Source: Myoxocephalus aenaeus
Lineage: Eukaryota; Chordata; Actinopteri; Perciformes; Cottidae
DNA: 64,000 nucleotides
Assembly: GCA_038501785.1 (NCBI GenBank)
Contig: JBAMJR010000031.1
Coordinates: forward strand, 11,180,501-11,244,500
Reading direction: 5' to 3'
The notes below the pieces were generated by a model. The model was not told the DNA's origin. It was given only the letters and a program-made list of their open reading frames with translations, and did no database searches. Within the stretch, counting starts at the first letter, position 1. The number at the start of each line of letters is the position of its first letter. The position numbers and the translations under genes are program-made. Shown here one piece after another: positions 48,087-62,064 of this stretch.

Positions 48087-50808
48087 CATTAACATCTGTT
48101 AAAATGTGACAAATTATATTATATCACTCTGGGCCGTGTAGAGCTGGTGTTTATATCGTATTTAACCGTGTTCAGAAATGGAAGACCCCCTGAGTCCTTC
48201 ATCCACAGAGGGACTATCAGTTTTCCCCTCTGCGAATGCTACAGATGAGACTCGCGGACCATTTTCTTTGCAATTAACTACAATTATGTTAATTCCGCTA
48301 AATACCCGGGAGCACGGGAGTACAAATGACCACACACTGAGAAACATACAGATACACTGCAAAGTAGATGTATTAGTATTACAGTACAAAACATAGTTAA
48401 TACCAGAGTCTTGAGTGCTTCGTCAGGTTTAGTCTTTCGCTTGAAGAATGTTTGCTATTTAGATTTTAGAAGACACTAGTATTCCTCACATGCCAAACCA
48501 AGCAGTACACTTTTTAAATAAATCATTCAATGCAACGAAAGCCAAAGCTAAAATAAGCAGAGGAGATCTACAATATTTTTGAATTACTGTCTGTTTGTGC
48601 TAGTGACAGAAGTAATAATAAACATAGTCTGTGACTAAATAAAACTATGGATCCATTTTTGAAAAGAAATCAACAAAATATACCTCTTAACCCCTCTCTG
48701 TGGGGAAAATAGTCTTTACCAGTCTTTTTTTAAATATGCTTGCACTTAACACGATCTATTTGTCTTTCATCCAAATCCAATTATCACGATTGGATTGCCT
48801 TGACAGCAGGTGGATATAAAACACAGAACATCAATAAAGTCAATTGATCTTAAGTGCTTATTAAATGGAATATAGTCTATAGTACTCTACAGTACAAGTC
48901 ATGTGTTAGAGAGATATCTTTCACACACGCTGGTTGTCAGCCTAGGTGACCATACCATACCTTTTAATATATGTTGCTCTACTACAGACTTGTTCTTCTT
49001 TGTAGGATGAGAGTCCTTTTATTTTGCTTTGCTGTACATAAATGTAAACCAAGTCTAGTTGCTTCCACCAACAATCAAACACATCATTTGGAGAAGGACA
49101 ACAAAAACTCTTCCCGGGTCAAACACCTGACGACAGCAGTGATTTCTGTACCTAAATACCTGAACCCAGGATATTAGAACAGTTACATTTCTGGATATTT
49201 ACAACACCATATTTGGTTTTTACATATAATGTATTATATGTTCTGCATGCAAATTGATGTAAAATTGCACTGTAAAACATAACAAATGCCAAATAATGTC
49301 AACACATTACCGTAGAGAGTTTTGTTCAAATAACATCAGTTTATCGTGTGGTGTCTTGCACCTTGAATGCTTGGGAGGTCAGAAAATGCTAAATTTCAAC
49401 CGGCAAAAGTCTGACCTGCGAATTGTTTGGAGCGCAGCATACCAACAGAGTGAGAGAGATGTAACAGTCTGTTCACACCCACACAGTCTTGAGAAGAGGA
49501 CTAATCAGGTAAACAAAGTGAAAACACGTGTGGATGAGTCACAGAACATTAGTCACAGATCTAGCACATACAACATACATGTATAGTATATTTGCTGTAA
49601 TCACATTGCCATATGCTCGACTGATTCCACAGTTAGAGAATATCAAGAAAACATTTTACTGACTGAAAATGATGCAATATATGCACCAATGAACCTCAAC
49701 TAAACGGTGGCTTTGGGATATTCCACTCCCTGCCTGATTCCACTGTAAATGTCACGCAAAAATCTTCATGTTTTTGTTGAACACCATCTTTCTTGAGCTT
49801 TCTCACCCTCAACTGCAATTAGCTTGTATGTTTTCTAGTTGTGAGCAGCACTTCCATCTCCTTGAATTGTAAGACAACATTTTTAAACTTGTCACATTTC
49901 CTGCGTATGTAATTGGGACTCCGCTCATGGTTGTGCATGTCGGCTATCTGGCAGAGCTCAATGGAAAGAGACATCGTTCATGTTATCAGTAACACCCTCT
50001 TTTTTCACCGTCTCTCTTCACATGAGGGGAGAAGAGAAACGCAGTAAAATCGAATCGTGTCTTTAATTAAACAAATATTCTGCAAAATGTAACGCTATTT
50101 AAAGTATTAACTAAAGCCAACACACACAGCAGCAGGTCACACAAGGCGCTGATAACAAGGCTGAGGAGAATCAATTCAGAGAAAAGCTGCCGCAATCTCA
50201 TTACTAGCAGACATGGTGGGGTTTGTGTGCACATGAGTGACCATTGGAGTAATGAGCTTCTAGGAAAACTCTTGAGTGAATCGTTTTGTCAATGTGTGTG
50301 TCTGGTGTAGGTGTGCTTTGAGTTTCTCAAGATTTCAGATTGAACAGGACAGACATCATACTGTGCATCACATCTGTTATTTGCTGAACACAAGCTCCAT
50401 TTATTGGAAATGTTGAAGAAACCGGATTAAATGTGTTCTTCACTGGATTTGTTTGTCAGAGACGTGTGAAATTGTCTAACAGCCTGAAGACAGAGAAGTG
50501 GAAGGCTTGTTTATATATCTTGTAAAAACTAAAAGAACGCAGTATTTCTCCAAACTGGGACACGTTGGATTAAGAAAAAGAAAAGACATCAGCAAATTCC
50601 AATCGTGGGTCTTCTCTCACTATAGCATGTGGGTTATTTCTCAGCTCTCAAGTGTCTTATTTTTTTTTCTGAAGCCACCATCATAAGCAAACCTACTTTA
50701 TTTCTTTGAAAAAATCAGTCATTTTAGTGTGACTTGCCAGAATCAGGCTGTGGGCTAAAACAAAAATGCCGGAAATGACACCAGATGTCCATCTAAATGA
50801 CATATGTA

Positions 50809-51115
50809 TCACGGCTCGGCTGTGACTCCAGTCCATTTTTGTTTTTCCCGTGTCTCCCCTATGTGTTTCCTTTCAACGATTTAGAGTTCTCTTGTGTTTT
50901 ACCTCGTTTTTACTGTTACTAATTCCTGTTCCCTGTGCCCAGGATTCCCATGCCTGTACTTCTGCCCAGCCGCCACAGCTCACGCCACCTCACCGCTCTA
51001 CCTGCATTCATCTCCTGCCCTACTAATCACCCGCTGTCATTCAATAAAACCCATTCCTACCTTTACCTTGCCGTCCCTGTGTCTTGCGCTTCAGATAGTT
51101 GATGGATTCATTAAC
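50809..51115 (+). repeat. Possible solo LTR
   Basis: Begins near TGTATCACGGCTCGGCTGTG, is pyrimidine-rich, and has TCAATAAAACCC (about 51041-51052) followed by a short GT/C-rich end, the layout of an LTR R-U5. No target duplication could be fixed. Confidence 0.35.
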
Positions 51116-51388
51116 AGATCCTGCTGATTTGCATGATTAAAGTGGGTGTAGGCGGGAAGATGGTTGGCACCACATCCAACATCACATTAAAATATACAGC
51201 CTGTGCTCTGATTTTGGCTCCACTGTGTCTCAATAAACAATGGTGTCATAACAAAATTAATCCAGGAACCAAAATGTGTTAGTGGAGAGGTTAGACAAAT
51301 TGGCAAGCTTCTGTACAACAAAAATGTAAATGTGCCTCTTAAATACGACTAAAAGATGTAACCAAAACTTAAATCTTTAGAAAACAAA

Positions 51389-51962
51389 CAGTGCCCATAA
51401 AAAATATTCTCATAAGTTCTCATGTTTTATTACTGAACAACATCTAATTGAATTTAATATGATCAACATAAAAATACTCTTTAATTCAAACAAAAAATAC
51501 ATCTCTATAAAATGATCTAAATTAATACAAAAGAACATTTCTAAAATATGTGTTGTACATACACACAGTAAGTATTCATCCTCTTTAATAGGACACACCT
51601 AAATCATCACTGGTGTTGTCAAATTGTTTCAAAAGTCAGATAATTAGTTAAAAGGTGATCACGTGTGTATTGATTGCATGAATGCACCTGTGAAGGTTGT
51701 TATCGTGGCAAAATATGCAACAAGCCAGTTTCAAAAAGGTGTACAAATATGTTAGACATAAAAGCTGAGGATGAGTTGAAGAAGAGTCTATGGTCTGAGA
51801 CAAAATAAATCTATTGCCAGATTTGTTATGATAACAAGAGTTTCCACCTTGACATTCAGTGGTCTTTTTTATGTTGACAAGTTTAAAACAAATCTATTTT
51901 AATGTAATGTTGCATGCCAATAAAATATAACAACTATATAAAAATAAATGTTATAGGCAGTG
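51389..51962. mobile_element. Degenerate Tc1/mariner-like remnant
   Basis: Left end CAGTGCCCATAAAAAATATTC and right end TTATAGGCAGTG form a 12-bp inverted repeat with two mismatches, close to the CAGTGCCTATAA ends of fish Tc1-like elements. At 574 bp it is a deleted copy with no transposase frame. A TA duplication is not clear. Confidence 0.45.
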
Positions 51963-53821
51963 CATACTTTATTCTCTTCTTTCAGTGTGTGACAAAATAA
52001 GTCGGCATTCAATCCGCATTAGTACATGCTGATAATACTCAAACTGTGGCGGTATTTTGAGAATCACTTTATAGTTTGGAAAATATGTTCTGTATTTCAG
52101 AGCAAAAGTAAGCATGTGGTTAATGGTGTGGGATTCTGACAGCCAAAACAACTGCGGCCAGAGATTCAAACTGTTATTTCCAGGCCTCACAGCGACCTCT
52201 TAATATGGTTTGATATTTTTCACAATTTCACTTGTGTTTTTCATTGGGTGTTAGAGGTTGCTGTGTGTGTTTATTTCAACTGCAGAAAAATACTAACAAA
52301 ACAAAGCCAGTGTCTCATGATTTTTCCTGAGATTTAAAACATTTGTCTGGCTCACTGTTGACCAGCTTTCCAAAAAGATGAAAAACGTGTCTCTGCCAAC
52401 ATTTCTCGACAGACACATTCCCAAAAGTGTCGAGATGTTTACTGCAGTGCTGCTAACAATATCAGCTACTATCCACGAAAAGCTTCTAAAAAGAGAATAT
52501 ATATTTGCTGGTACATGATGCAGTACACTGGGTACTATTGATCGATTCTTATGGTAGCAGGTATGTATTTTTAAGTATCAATATTGGGGTTACTGGCAAG
52601 AATCTTGATGAAGCGAGCTGCCAGGGTCGAACAGCCTACACGTTAATGCTTAGTTAATGCTTCTCATACTGGTTGTGCGTAAACTCATTTTATAATTTCA
52701 ATAAAATGAACAAATATTTGCATTGCCTCAATTATTTCATGTTTTAGAAAAACTAAAGTTGTGCCCTTATGTAATATAACGTCAACTGGAGGAGACCAAA
52801 ATACTATAATCATCGCTCCGGTAAAAACAATTGCTGCATCCGAAATATAAATATATAAATAAACTCGCATCTAGTCTTCTGACCACTCAAAAAGCTTTCA
52901 TAATACATGTTATTCGCCCATTCACACCCATTCATTCACAAAAGTAGAAGCATAAAGTGGTATGAAATGGAAAGTGGATTACTTGATTAAATACATTCCA
53001 CCACTGTTACTGTAATACCAGAGGTGTGGCCACACTTAGTAATAAAACACTGATCCTACTATTCTTCCAAAAAAGTTCTATGCACACAATTTCTGACATT
53101 CTAAGTTTCTTCTTTTAACACAACTGCAGATGAAGTATTACCTTGTAAGAGCTCTTCCTTGGGCCCCAGCAGATCCTTAGCTTCTACTGATGGATGACGC
53201 TTGAGGGACTAGAAGCTGTACTATGTCACCTTTCTGTCATACAAGCTGAATCAATAAAACCCCTTCAACAGAGACCACATACACACTGACAGATTATACA
53301 CACAGTAATTTATCTGTTTAATTTCTTGTGCCGCTGCCTCTTCTTTCCCCCAGCGGACGAACATGCTTCAAAAGTCTTTATTCCCTGGCTGTTGTGTGTG
53401 AACATGTGGACATGTGAACAAGTGTGAATATAAATACAAACGCAACAAATGGGAGTGGCTTGCTGAGTTCATCAAATGAACTGTATCAGCATCTATGTTA
53501 CAGTTTAAGAGCGTTAAAGTGTGGGTTACATGAAGGAAATGCATATTTTCATGCATAATTAGATTATGCATTAAATTGCGTCTGCTTATTTAAACATGTG
53601 GGTGTTTGTACATAAGTAATGACTGCGTGTGTTGGGAGGAAGGGCAGCTGTTCTTTTGACTTTGCCTGCCAGCCGAGGCAGGAGAATACTGGAGGTAACA
53701 GGACGCCTCGCTCCACGCTGCCTTTCTGGCACTAATCTCAGGCTCATGTCGTGTGAAGCCCAATTTAGTGGAGAGAGAGATCACAGAGGACAAGTGTGCT
53801 CAGACTGCGATTTCCTCTCTC

Positions 53822-53854
53822 TGTGTGTGTGTGTGCGTGTGCTGTGTGGTGTGT

Positions 53855-53917
<63 letters not shown>
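53822..53917 (+). repeat. (TG)n microsatellite in tacr1 intron 2
   Basis: TG tract with early interruptions (GCG, CTG, GGTG) and a pure 3' part of about 30 units. Confidence 0.97.
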
Positions 53918-53918
<1 letters not shown>

Positions 53919-56900
53919 ATTAAATACAGCCTTCCCCTTGGTGCGACATAGGATATCCTACCGGCCGTCAGGAGGGGGGTTTGCTCATTCTTGTCAGCTT
54001 TCTTTAAAAACTATTTTGGCCATTGTGGGTTCGGGACCTGAAGTACAAAAGCACATCTGTCATGCAGCAAAAACTACCAGGGGGTCTCCAACGAATGGTT
54101 TGTCTTAGTAAGCAGTGTACATGCAAAGTCAGTGTGGAAATGAAGTTTCTATTGCAAGCTTCATTACAGAGACAGGTGCAAATGTAAAAGGAGGGCATGG
54201 GCTAAACGTCTACTCCCTGCGTAGAAACGTGTGTCTCTTTGTGTAGGGGTGATAATGTCATGGGGGTATGGTGTGTGTGTGTGGTGGTGTACCAACAGTT
54301 ATCTATATAAGCGTGTATTCACAAACAATGCCATCTATTTATACTATGACGCCGTACTCACTAATTCCCCCTGGCAGGAGACAGGCCATCAGACTGTAAT
54401 AGCGGCTGCAGGACAATGCCCGGAAAGAAAGACATGTGGGATCTGACCCGGGGTCAGCCTTAATCAGATGTTTCATTTTTAGATTCAGCACCTGAGCTGA
54501 ATGACTACTGCTTTCTCACTCAGCTCCTATGTGTCCCTGATTACAGTTTCATTAAAAAAAAACAATAACTGCAGCTGACACCCCTTAATGAACATTGAAA
54601 TTGCTGTTGCGCTGCTCATAACACACTATATTTCCATGGAGAAATGTGACCGAGGCAGTAGAAGGGTAAGGCAATAGTGCGCTGGCAGCAGAGCAGGGTA
54701 AACACTGTCGCCGATGAGATGTTGCCATCAGCAGAGCTGCGATCAGAGCCGTGTTGCTGTGTGTCTGAGTGCCTGCATATCTGCGTCATTGCGTGTTTTC
54801 CTGTGTTTACTGATACTCTTGAGTGCACATTTCCGTGTGTATATACCTGTGTTTATTCCTTTATGTGTGTGTCGGCCAGTTATGCCAGTGGGATTACAAA
54901 AAGATAAATGGAAGTAATTGGAGTTACTGTGGTGGCGCAAAGTGTGAATAAATCACTGTCAGGCATGTGCATTTATCCTGTTTTTTTTTAAGCAGCTTCA
55001 GAAGTGTGTCGAGCACAGCAAGGTTTCAGCCTGCGTAAGGGGAAGATGAACACCAGCATTTAAACAACCATACACTTCCTCCCATTCTCTTTGATCATAG
55101 ATCATGGAGTGAGAGGAGATGGAATAGGTGCGCTTTGGCAGCAATGACAGCTTTAGCTGTTTCTTCTGCACATGTAAAAATGAATTACCCTGAGGTTAGT
55201 CACTGGTATGACATGAATTCGGCTTTGGTTCTATTTTAGCCACCCAAAGAAATATGATATCTGGAGGAAAGGTGACTAGTCAACCCTGACTGTCACTGAA
55301 CAGTCAGACCAGGATCACATAGTGTCTGTAAATCCTTCTTAGTGCATGTTTTGAGCTTCACTAACTTGCTACATCACAGTAATAAAAATGGTGTCTGGCA
55401 AGCTTCTCATCAAACTCTATGGCATTTCAAGTTTAAAATGATATGCAAAGAGTCCTTTGTGTCAACTTGTTGCCTCCAGTCAGTTCAATGAGGGTCAGGC
55501 GGCAGAGAGGAAGCAGTTTCGATCAAGGCAGTACGGGGCATAAAGTGGTTGCCACCCATGTGAACGCGCACAGATTTTCCTCTGCCGAGCAGAGTTCACT
55601 GTGCTGAACTTCTGTTGTGGCGTTGCCCAATCAAAAAGAAGGGAACGGACATGGTGGAAATAGAAGAAAACAAGAGCATTGGAGTAGTTATTAATGCTGT
55701 TGTCTGAATAATCTGAGTTGTACAACATGGCACAAGCTATTCATAAGGACAACCAGAACTCTATTTTCTGAACTATTTACACCGTGGCAAGCTCACTTGC
55801 ACTTGCACCAGAAAGACATTATCACATCACAAAATCACCTACCTGTCACCACAGGTGCTTTTCAAAAACACTTTGCTTTTTTTCAGGAAAGCTCTTTCAG
55901 GTAAGCTGTTGTCAGGGCTTCACTGGCAGAAAACATGTATGTGCTGAATTCGAAACTACGGTTATTTTGCATCCATCTGTTGAAAGTTTCTAAACTGGAA
56001 ACTAAGAGATAAATTGAGCTATTGAATATACAGTAGAAGATCAGACTTTGACCCTGGATGCCTCTGAAACAGAGAAGCCCTCAGTATGCTCAGTAAAATC
56101 CCCTCACTGGTCCATTACAGTTAGAAATGTTGCACTCTGTGCAGCCCTCTGTCTGAGCTCGCTAAATCTGCAGCAATTGAAAGGACTGACCATATAAAAT
56201 GAGGTTTGAAGAGCTGCTGGAACAGGCTCTTTCATTGATAGAATCAAGACAAAGTTGCACTGCTGGCTTTTAGAACATCGTGGAATCAATAGTACAAGTA
56301 AACATTCATGCAAAACAGACTTTGAACTGTTGTGGTTTGATAAACAGCGAGGCCAGGTGGGCACGCTTTCTGTTCTCAGCAGGCTCTTTTACATACATCT
56401 GATTATGTTTTGGTGTCAAATGGGAGACACGGCTTTTGTGTTGAATACTGTCTGACTTGAGTTTTTTTTATACAGCTTGCAAAGAGTAAAAGCCATGGAC
56501 ACATGTTAGTGAGTTAACATGAAAAACATTAAAAAGCTGAGCGAAGTGGGAATCAGAGCTCTCGGCTTTGCGCTATTGGCAAAGATGTATAAAGAACTGA
56601 ATAGAAAAGGAAACACATGTATGTCTACTGTTAGCACTAGACACTGTACGTCTCAGATTTAAGCTTTTCTGATAAAACGTTGAAAACTAACATTGTTTAT
56701 ACTGTATTTGTATTCCTTAAAATGGCCTTTTAAAACCCCTTTGTCCAAAATCTATTCTATTCAAGATTAATTTATTCTCAATCGTCTATTGTTTGCTTTG
56801 TGAAGCACCTGGTAAACTGTTCTTGAAAAGCATGAACGTCTTCTTCGTCGAGTAGAATTACACATTGAAAATGAATGGTGGAGAGAGGCTTCACTTCCAT

Positions 56901-57143
56901 CTACTTGTTTTTTTCTCCAGTCCAACTCGACTCGTTTGCCTTTTAAGTAGAGGGAGAACACAAATACCCTATGATGTGCTTTCAATTTATTCACTACAAA
57001 GCACAAAAGCTTCCGTGCTTTTTTCGACGCGCTCTCTCATTTACACTTAATACAAACAACATCCTCCCACATTTGCTGTCAATTCAAAAGTAATTAACGG
57101 TGCTTGTTGACTACGTGAATGGCTGCTCCCCAGAGACACTCAC

Positions 57144-57338
57144 ATCTTTTTGAAGTTGAACACAGTGTATTCGGGCCAGTTGATGTAGCACACCACCCGA
57201 CCGGGGAGCTGGTCCGTGTTGGAGTAGTAGTACTGAGGGAATGCCAGGAGCAGAGCCAGCACCCAGATCACTCCCACCACCACCTTGGTCTCTGTGGAGG
57301 ACATGCGCTGCTGCAGAGGGTGGATGATGGCCATGTAC
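57144..57338 (-). CDS. tacr1: tacr1 coding exon 2: ICL2, TM4, ECL2
   Basis: On the minus strand a CCTGCAG acceptor precedes GTACATGGCC and the exon ends in AAAAAGAT before a GTGAGT donor. The length is 195 bp. The first G completes the Arg codon of the DRY motif, whose remainder is in the unseen exon 1. Encoded features in order are YMAIIHPLQ (second intracellular loop), a TM4 segment containing VIWVLALLLAFPQ, and the second extracellular loop with VVCYINWPE. The Cys in that loop is the partner of the conserved disulfide to TM3. The loop has the same length as in human NK1, so residue numbering carries over. The last two bases (AT) are completed to Met by exon 3. Confidence 0.96.
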
Positions 57339-57569
57339 CTGCAGGGGAGAAGATACAGTGATGCTGAGCAACTTCTGAGCCTCTTTGACCCTTGTAAAAG
57401 TCAGATTAAATAAGTCACCACCGTCTCTGAGATAATGCAGTTTGGATGATCACTTAATTTACTGTATGATCGATTCGCACTTCATTGCTTGGCTTTGAAA
57501 GTAATACGCTGAAATAATAAAATACAATATAAGCCATCAGAAATCTACATGTAGACAGATGAATAAAGC

Positions 57570-57690
57570 AATACTTTGACATTTTGGGATATACATATTA
57601 GCTGGTTAGCTCAGCCTAGCAGAAAGACTGGAGGCACATTGCACCCGACCAAGACATCTAACTCTCAGCTATACATATTTCTAAACTTTT
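57570..57690 (+). repeat. Degenerate interspersed repeat fragment
   Basis: Contains ACTTTGACATTTTGGGATAT and GGTTAGCTCAGCCTAGCAGA then AAGACTGGAGG, recalling a common percomorph repeat. It lies in tacr1 intron 1, 230 bp upstream of exon 2. Confidence 0.35.
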
Positions 57691-58220
57691 GATCTATATG
57701 TTTTGGTGCTGTAGTGCAGCACATTGGATTTAACACTGAAAATGACTGTACGGTTAAAGTTATTTAATGATGGTTGAAGGTGATACAGCAGGACCTCATC
57801 TGACCTTAATTCAACATACTGAAGATCAGACTTAACCCTTGTATGGTGTTCATTTTTTTGTTACTCAGCAGGTGTTGTGGGTCTGTTGGACCCACTGTAT
57901 TTTGGGTTTTTTAATTCAACACAATCAAACAATTTTATGTTAAAATACTCAACAGATGTTTTCTTCATCCCAATTAGAAGCAATATAAACAGCAAATATG
58001 GTTAATATTCGCCCTTTAACTTAAATCAATTATAATCAAGATATGAGTGGACAAAATTCAACAAATTTACAAATGAAGCAAGGTTGTTCATAACTATTGA
58101 CTTTTATTTATTTGAATTTCATTAGTAATGAGGTCATTTTACATAGCACAACATAGGGCTGTGGCTGGCTGCTGATGGGCTGGTCCTGTGGCTTGTCTTC
58201 TTTTTGGCTGATGCTCAATC

Positions 58221-58337
58221 TCATTCAGACTCTGAATTTTCAGAAATATGATCTTCATATTCTGACACTTCTTCATCTACCTCATCACCATCTTCTCTCT
58301 CTTCAAAAATCAATTCCAAGGACCTCTCAGCAGAGAA
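58221..58337 (-). pseudogene. Remnant of piggyBac transposase N-terminus
   Basis: The minus strand reads FSAERSLELIFEE followed by a run of Asp/Glu (DGDEVDEEVSEYEDH) and ends ISENSESE before TGA at 58221-58223. An acidic leader after an FSAE-like start is typical of piggyBac/PGBD transposases. There is no ATG, and an in-frame TGA lies just upstream, so it is non-coding now. The rest of the transposase is deleted. Confidence 0.6.
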
Positions 58338-58517
58338 TCTTGATCAGTTGTGATAAGGAACCACACTGGCAAAGCTATATTTATAGTGTCGCACCCCAAA
58401 CTTTCAGTTGGGTTAGAAAATAAGGATTGGTTCCCGTGAGACAGAGGGGGGATGTGAGAGAAGGCAGGTGTAGGTGTTTGAATTTTGCATCAATGTTGCA
58501 AACTTGTGTGGGAACGG

Positions 58518-58687
<170 letters not shown>

Positions 58688-60920
58688 ACAGCAGGCCCAT
58701 GAGGAGGACAGACTGAAGGTACACAGGACCTACAATACCACACTTTTAAAATGAGCCAAGGCCAATAAGTCTGAGTTTGAAAAAATAATGAATCATATTA
58801 TTTTTTTGTTTTGATGAAAAATGAAAACGGGTCCCACAGACCCGAACACCATACAAGGGTTAAAACAAAAATCCCCCAAAACAAGCAAGCAGTGAAGCTT
58901 TCTGCAGTGCAGGCCTGGCAAAGCGTTACCAGAGAGGATACCAAGTGTCTGCTCATGTCTGACTCAGAGCCCTCGGGCCCTCATTTACTGCAAAGGATTT
59001 GACACCAACTATTAAATGTGATGACTCATTTAAATTAATAATTACTAATGCAACAATAACTCTCTGTCCCCTACAATTCAGTGACTTTATAAAAAGGCTA
59101 CAAGTCTTACACTTTACACTTAAATTAATGCTAATTACAATAAATTCCACCTCATTGTCACAATGTCAATACTACAGTACACAAAATGTATATTAAGGTC
59201 CTTGTAATAAGTATTTGTAAATAGGTAATAAGACCCAGATGTTTGATAATATGTGCTAATAAGACAACGTAATAAACTATTTTGAGATATATAGGCCATT
59301 TATAAGCACTTATAAAGCATTTCTTAAGTTTATACACTGCTTAACAATGTTATGAATAGCGTTGGTTTATCATTGTTGTTTATAATAGCATTTTTAACCC
59401 ATTCATTAAGTTTAATATTTGTTAAACATTTACTAAGCTATTTTTGTTACTTTATTAAGATGAATGAATACTTTATTATGCATTTATTAGCAGTGAACTA
59501 TGCTTTTTGCTGCTACCAGCTCTAAAGCAACAACAATTAACTAATAAAGGATAAATAATAAAGGTTTAAATAATTGCTCAGAAATCTATTAAATGAAACT
59601 ACGAAACCGAAGCGGCCCATTGCAAACATCTATATCCAAATAAACTTGCTTAGAATGTAATTGTGTTAGATTTTTTCACCGAAAAGCAGACTGGAGGAGA
59701 GGATAAAGAGTCGCACAGATGGATAATTCATTGTTAAGTGTGTGATCACAAGTTATTTAGGTCCAAAGTGTGAAAAAAAGCTAATTTGTGTAAGAGTCAT
59801 AAACTGAAAATAGAGTTCTTGAAGCGTAACTCAAACTTCACACTGAAACACAGCCTGCAGGACATACACACACTCGCCCACACAGCTACGTCTGAAACAT
59901 TTAAAGGAATCAAACAACACAGCAAGCTTTGATTTGTAAAAAGCCATACTGGTGCAAAATCCATTTTCTGGATAAAACGTTTTGTGTGTGCTTTTTTTTA
60001 TAGGCATGGGATCACAAACTCTCTGGAGAGACACCAAGACGAGAGTTACCTTACAAAGAATGTTATGAAGTATACTTCTACACAAATGATTACCGTCTGC
60101 ATTTTAGTAATCACATGTCATAATCAGGCTCCCAATCAGAGAGATGACAAGGGCATGAATAACTCAAAATGACGAGAACATCATTACCACTGAGCGTCTG
60201 AAATTACAACACTTGCTGGCAGAATACATTTCCTCAGTAAAAATATAATAATTCAGGGTGTGAGTGGAAATTTAAAATGCGTTACCTCTGTTCTTTTTTT
60301 TAATCCTCTGCATAGATTTTTGACTGAAGTTCATTGCAAATTTGGTTGTATTGATTTACTTTCAAATAAATCCATTAAACATGGGTTGTTCTTTGTAAAT
60401 TACTCAATAACCTGAAAGCTATATTTATCAAGTAAAGTGCTAATTTGATTTAATTGAAGTGATACAAAATAATTCTTCACCTCGTTTCTTTAAAACCCTG
60501 AAAATAAACATTGTTATGCTGGACTGTATTCAGTCTGGAAGCATGCACGGCATACATTTCTACAGAGCATTAACATCAGTGTTATTATTTATTTGGACCC
60601 CTTTTAAGCAAAGCTCTCCAGTGAAATGTCGGGTCTATTTAAAGGCTTAATTCTACTAATAACCCAAATGAATCTGCTAAATGGATGTCAACTTCTCCCT
60701 CTAATTATATCAGAGACAAGAGGAGGCCTTTAAAATCAAATGCTCCCGGCGGTCTGCTGAAAACGGGCGATCACAGCCATGTTGCTTTTCTTCGACTCTG
60801 CTTCAAACAGCGCTGGCAGCCATGTTGCTTTTCTTCATATAGGTGAGTCATAGTCGAGCTGTTGATGTCAGAATCAAACACACACCTGCAGAGGACAATG
60901 CTCTGCTCGCTCCACAGCTC

Positions 60921-60922
<2 letters not shown>

Positions 60923-60973
<51 letters not shown>
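60923..60973 (+). repeat. (ATC)17 trinucleotide microsatellite
   Basis: Perfect ATC tract of 17 units in tacr1 intron 1. Confidence 0.98.
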
Positions 60974-60974
<1 letters not shown>

Positions 60975-62001
60975 CCTATGCTGGATAACAGTGCTAACAT
61001 CTAATGCACCCTAGAGAAAGGTTTAGTTGTTTTAAATGGGCAAGATTGAAGACTGAAGTTTATACAGAATGATGAAAGAAGCTGGACTATTCATATGGGT
61101 TTCATACACTGTCACATGTTGAACCCGATCTGAAACAGACCTGTGCAAAACCTACCTGCAACAGCATGATGTGATAACAATTAATACACTACACTTCAAA
61201 AGAGCGGCCATATAATAATGTATCGAGACCTTTTTCAATCTGAACCTGCCAACTCGCAAGCTTTCTGATCGACGTCTGCTATGCACATTTAAACCCCAGA
61301 CCAATTATTAGTCAATTTCAACGTGTTTCAGTTCGAGCTGTTTTTCTGCCAGCAAATAATCTATAGCTTCTCCAGCGTAACTCAATATGAACACTCCGTT
61401 TATATCCCTGAAACCTGGATAAATGATGGAAGAAAATGTCTGGATGGATTCAAATGCCCCAACAACCACTGCGACAGTTCAGAGGTATTTCATTTTCATG
61501 TATTTGCCTGAAGAGAGCTCTGCCTTTTTTATTTAACATCTTGGAAAGCTCACCTTTAAAGACTTTGCACTCCAAGTATTTGTTTGTGGGCAATATCTGA
61601 TTTTTCTCAAGATAATACCTTCTCACTAGGTGGCAAACTGCATGGGCAGCTGGTGTTAAATTCCATGGGTGACATAAACCCAATTATCCACAAATAGCAC
61701 CTAAACGTCCGTGGCAATGCAACAGTTCGAAATAAACACCATGAGGCTGCAACACCCGTTTTCCCGAAGAAACTGAAGTGATTTAGAAGGAAGCAGCGAA
61801 AGTGACGGATGAAATAGCCTGCCTTCAAGCCTGCCAGTGATTTTTTTTTCTTCTTCTTTTTCCTAATTGCATTTGAAAGTAATGGTGGTAATTTGATCAT
61901 GAATTTGCTTCATCTGGATTATTGGCCTCTCAGGGGGTTGTTGTTGTTTTGCAGAAGGTTACGTCAAACTTCCATCAAAGGGTGAAGGTGGCAGAGCCTG
62001 C

Positions 62002-62002
<1 letters not shown>

Positions 62003-62062
<60 letters not shown>
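62003..62062 (+). repeat. (GT)n microsatellite in tacr1 intron 1
   Basis: Uninterrupted GT tract of 30 units. Confidence 0.98.

Positions 62063-62064
<2 letters not shown>

Larger units (their letters stand above)
48084..57143. other. Remainder of tacr1 intron 2
   Basis: Non-coding apart from the listed repeats. No exon of another gene or antisense transcript recognised. All frames are short or pass through the TG tract. Confidence 0.6.
37177..57338 (-). other. tacr1: tacr1 gene body, coding exons 2-5 (exon 1 outside window)
   Basis: Minus-strand gene for a class A GPCR of the tachykinin family, the NK1 (substance P) receptor. Such receptors couple mainly to Gq at the plasma membrane of neurons and smooth muscle. 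Four coding exons are visible at 57144-57338, 46277-46427, 44474-44670 and 37177-37522, with introns of 10,716, 1,606 and 6,951 bp. Exon lengths of 195, 151 and 197 bp equal those I recall for vertebrate TACR1. All junctions are AG acceptor and GT donor with compatible phase, and there is no internal stop, so the gene looks functional. NK1 identity rests on the C-tail motif KSTRYLQTQ and the loop motif EIPGDSSDRY, which NK2 and NK3 lack. Teleosts have duplicates (tacr1a and tacr1b) and I cannot say which this is. Exon 1 lies past base 64000. No poly(A) signal could be fixed; TTTATT (AATAAA on the minus strand) occurs near 34450, about 2.7 kb past the stop. Confidence 0.95.
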
